Below, one piece after another: positions 62,378 to 64,000 of a stretch of DNA of 64,000 nucleotides (position 1 is the stretch's first letter; the number at the start of each line of letters is the position of its first letter). A program made the position numbers and the translations under genes. The stretch is from Alphaproteobacteria bacterium (GTDB lineage: Bacteria > Pseudomonadota > Alphaproteobacteria > Rhizobiales > Rhizobiaceae): the NCBI GenBank assembly GCA_016861165.1, contig BOKV01000004.1:116713-180712 (forward strand). Direction: 5' to 3'. The notes beneath the pieces were generated by a model that searched no databases, had not been told where the DNA came from, and saw only the letters and a list, made by a program, of their open reading frames with translations.

Positions 62378-64000
62378 CGCTTCGGCCTGTCTTCCGCGCC
62401 CGACTGCCGGCGCCACATGCCGGCGTAGAGGCCGTCGGCCTCGACGAGCTGGGCATGGGTGCCGCTCTCGGCGATCTCGCCGCGGTCGATGACCACGATG
62501 TTGTCGGCCGCGCGGACCATCGACAGGCGGTGCGAGATCACCACCAGCGTGCGGTCATGGGCGATGCGGTCGAGATTGGCCTGGATGATCGCCTCGCTCT
62601 CGGGGTCGAGCGCGCTGGTCGCCTCGTCGAGGATAAGGATCGGCGGGTTGCGGATCAGCGCCCTGGCGATGGCGAGGCGCTGGCGCTGGCCGCCCGACAG
62701 GTTGGCGCCGCCTTCCTCGAGCCGGGTGTCGTAGCGGTGCGGCAATTCCTCGATGAATTCGTGGGCGCCGGAAACCCGCGCCGCCCGCACCACCGCCTCG
62801 AAGCCGGCGCCGGGCAGCGTCATGGCGATGTTCTCGCGGATGGTCGCGTCGAACAGGAACGGCTCCTGCAGCACGACGCCGATATGGCTGCGCAGATGAG
62901 CGAGGTCGATTTCGCGCAAATCGATACCGTCGATGCGCACCGCCCCCGACTGCACCGAATAGAGACCCTGCAGCAGGCGCGACATGGTGGTCTTGCCGGA
63001 ACCGGAGCGGCCGACAATGCCGAGAAAGGTCTTCGGCGGGATGGTGACGCTGAAATCCGACAGGGCAGGGCGGTGCTGGCCGGGATAGCTGAAGGACACG
63101 TCGTCGAAGACGATCTCGCCGACGATCTTCGGGCGCAACGGCCGCCCGGCGCGGCCCTGCTCCGGCTCGGCATTCATGACCGTGCCGAGCATCTCGATGG
63201 CGATCGCCGTCTCCTGGTACTGGTGCAAGGTGGAGATGAACTGGACGAGCGGTCCGGTGACGCGGTTGGCCAGCATCTGGAAGGCGATCAGCGCGCCGAC
63301 GGTGAGCTCGCCGGCGAAGACCAGGAACACGCCGACGATGATGATCGACACCGTCATCAGCTGTTCGAGCACGCGCGACAGGCTGCGCGCGGTGAGCGAG
63401 ATGGTGCCGACGCTGAAGGTGCGCTCGGCCGTCGACGCGCACAGCCGGTCCCAGTCGCCGGAGCGGCGCGGCTCGACGGCGAGCGACTTGATGGTGGCGA
63501 TGCCGTGGATCGATTCGACCAGCGTGCTCTGGCGGGCCGCCTCGGCCCGGTAGAGTTCGCGCAGCCGGCGGCGGAACGGCGGCAGCAGCACGCCGATGGT
63601 GACCCCGAGCGCGACCGCGAAGCCGACCACGACCAGCGACAGCAGGCCTGAATAGGCGACCAGCACGCCGAGGAAGACGAACAGGAAGCACAGATCGATG
63701 GCGGTTGTCAGTACCTGGCCGGTGAGGAACTCACGGATGCGGCCGGTCTGCTGGAGGTGCTTGGTCAGCACGCCGGCGCTGACGCGCGAGAAGAAGGTGG
63801 CCGGCAGCGACAGCATGTGATGGAAGGTGCTGGTCGAGATGCGCACATCGATGCGGCGCACCGCGTGCAGCAGGATGTATTCGCGCAGGAACATGATCAT
63901 GCCTTCGAACAGCACGGCGATGATCACGCCGGCCGAAAGCACCTGCAGCGTTGCCACCGCGCGGTGGACCAGCACCTTGTCGACCATGAGCTGGAAGAAG
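62374..64000 (-). CDS. type I secretion ABC exporter (partial)
   Basis: Partial: the frame continues beyond 64000, and the ATG at 63987 is internal (FFQLMVDKVL reads through it). The visible part covers most of the membrane domain and the whole ATPase: GRSGSGKTTMSRLLQGLY, VLQEPFLFDATIRENIA, LSGGQRQRLAIARAL, ILILDEATSALD, VISHRL. The membrane part, with SLPATFFSRVSAGVLTKHLQQ, matches HlyB/LapB-type exporters that move large repeat proteins. An N-terminal peptidase-like domain would lie outside the window. Operon with the HlyD-type gene. Confidence 0.9.
   Translation of the reverse strand, partial: FFQLMVDKVLVHRAVATLQVLSAGVIIAVLFEGMIMFLREYILLHAVRRIDVRISTSTFHHMLSLPATFFSRVSAGVLTKHLQQTGRIREFLTGQVLTTAIDLCFLFVFLGVLVAYSGLLSLVVVGFAVALGVTIGVLLPPFRRRLRELYRAEAARQSTLVESIHGIATIKSLAVEPRRSGDWDRLCASTAERTFSVGTISLTARSLSRVLEQLMTVSIIIVGVFLVFAGELTVGALIAFQMLANRVTGPLVQFISTLHQYQETAIAIEMLGTVMNAEPEQGRAGRPLRPKIVGEIVFDDVSFSYPGQHRPALSDFSVTIPPKTFLGIVGRSGSGKTTMSRLLQGLYSVQSGAVRIDGIDLREIDLAHLRSHIGVVLQEPFLFDATIRENIAMTLPGAGFEAVVRAARVSGAHEFIEELPHRYDTRLEEGGANLSGGQRQRLAIARALIRNPPILILDEATSALDPESEAIIQANLDRIAHDRTLVVISHRLSMVRAADNIVVIDRGEIAESGTHAQLVEADGLYAGMWRRQSGAEDRPKR

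Overview
The window reads as a chromosomal segment of a high-GC alphaproteobacterium of the order Hyphomicrobiales (Rhizobiales). This rests on gene content and order, not on a database search: popZ next to valS, an ExoR-like Sel1 protein, the block erpA-dgt-argS-SPOR-nagZ-scpA-scpB-ABC-tatABC-serS-surE-pcm-LytM, a BA14K-type protein, and a GC-rich palindromic intergenic repeat of rhizobial type. Genus cannot be given from this.

Layout. 1-1000: a small AT-rich patch with a secreted orphan protein and the stump of a DUF3800 gene. 1000-14412 (minus) plus a divergent regulator to 15489: a catabolic locus. It combines a family-5 (oligopeptide/opine type) ABC importer, a CocE/NonD esterase, a CaiD-like hydratase, an ADP-forming acyl-CoA synthetase, an acyl-CoA dehydrogenase, an L-carnitine dehydrogenase and a beta-keto acid cleavage enzyme, with a GlxA/CdhR-type regulator. 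Together they suggest gamma-butyrobetaine/carnitine degradation towards glycine betaine. 15619-31364: cell-envelope and housekeeping genes (L,D-transpeptidase, a secreted GHSMG-motif protein, a DUF2189 membrane protein, popZ, a glutamine amidotransferase, valS, a FadL-like porin, a methyltransferase, ilvD, an ExoR-like protein, a bacterial eRF1-like protein, xthA). 31512-49423: the conserved core block listed above, closed by a DUF815 ATPase.

49459-57715 looks lineage-specific: a TetR/metallo-hydrolase pair around a perfect palindrome, a DUF3830 gene leading a polyamine-type ABC importer, a lower-GC PD-(D/E)XK nuclease with a likely PUA/EVE-like C-terminal domain, and a LysR regulator. 57759-58761 carries three tRNA genes (Ala-CGC, Cys-GCA, Lys-CTT) and a PPPVYV-repeat BA14K-like protein. 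59041-64000 carries a bifunctional ManC-type enzyme, a GtrA-family membrane protein, and a type I secretion adaptor with its ABC exporter, which runs off the right edge.

Most genes are tightly packed with short overlaps (ATGA junctions at 9155, 45370 and 62374), so operons are read mainly from spacing. Base positions of short motifs were counted by hand and may be off by one.
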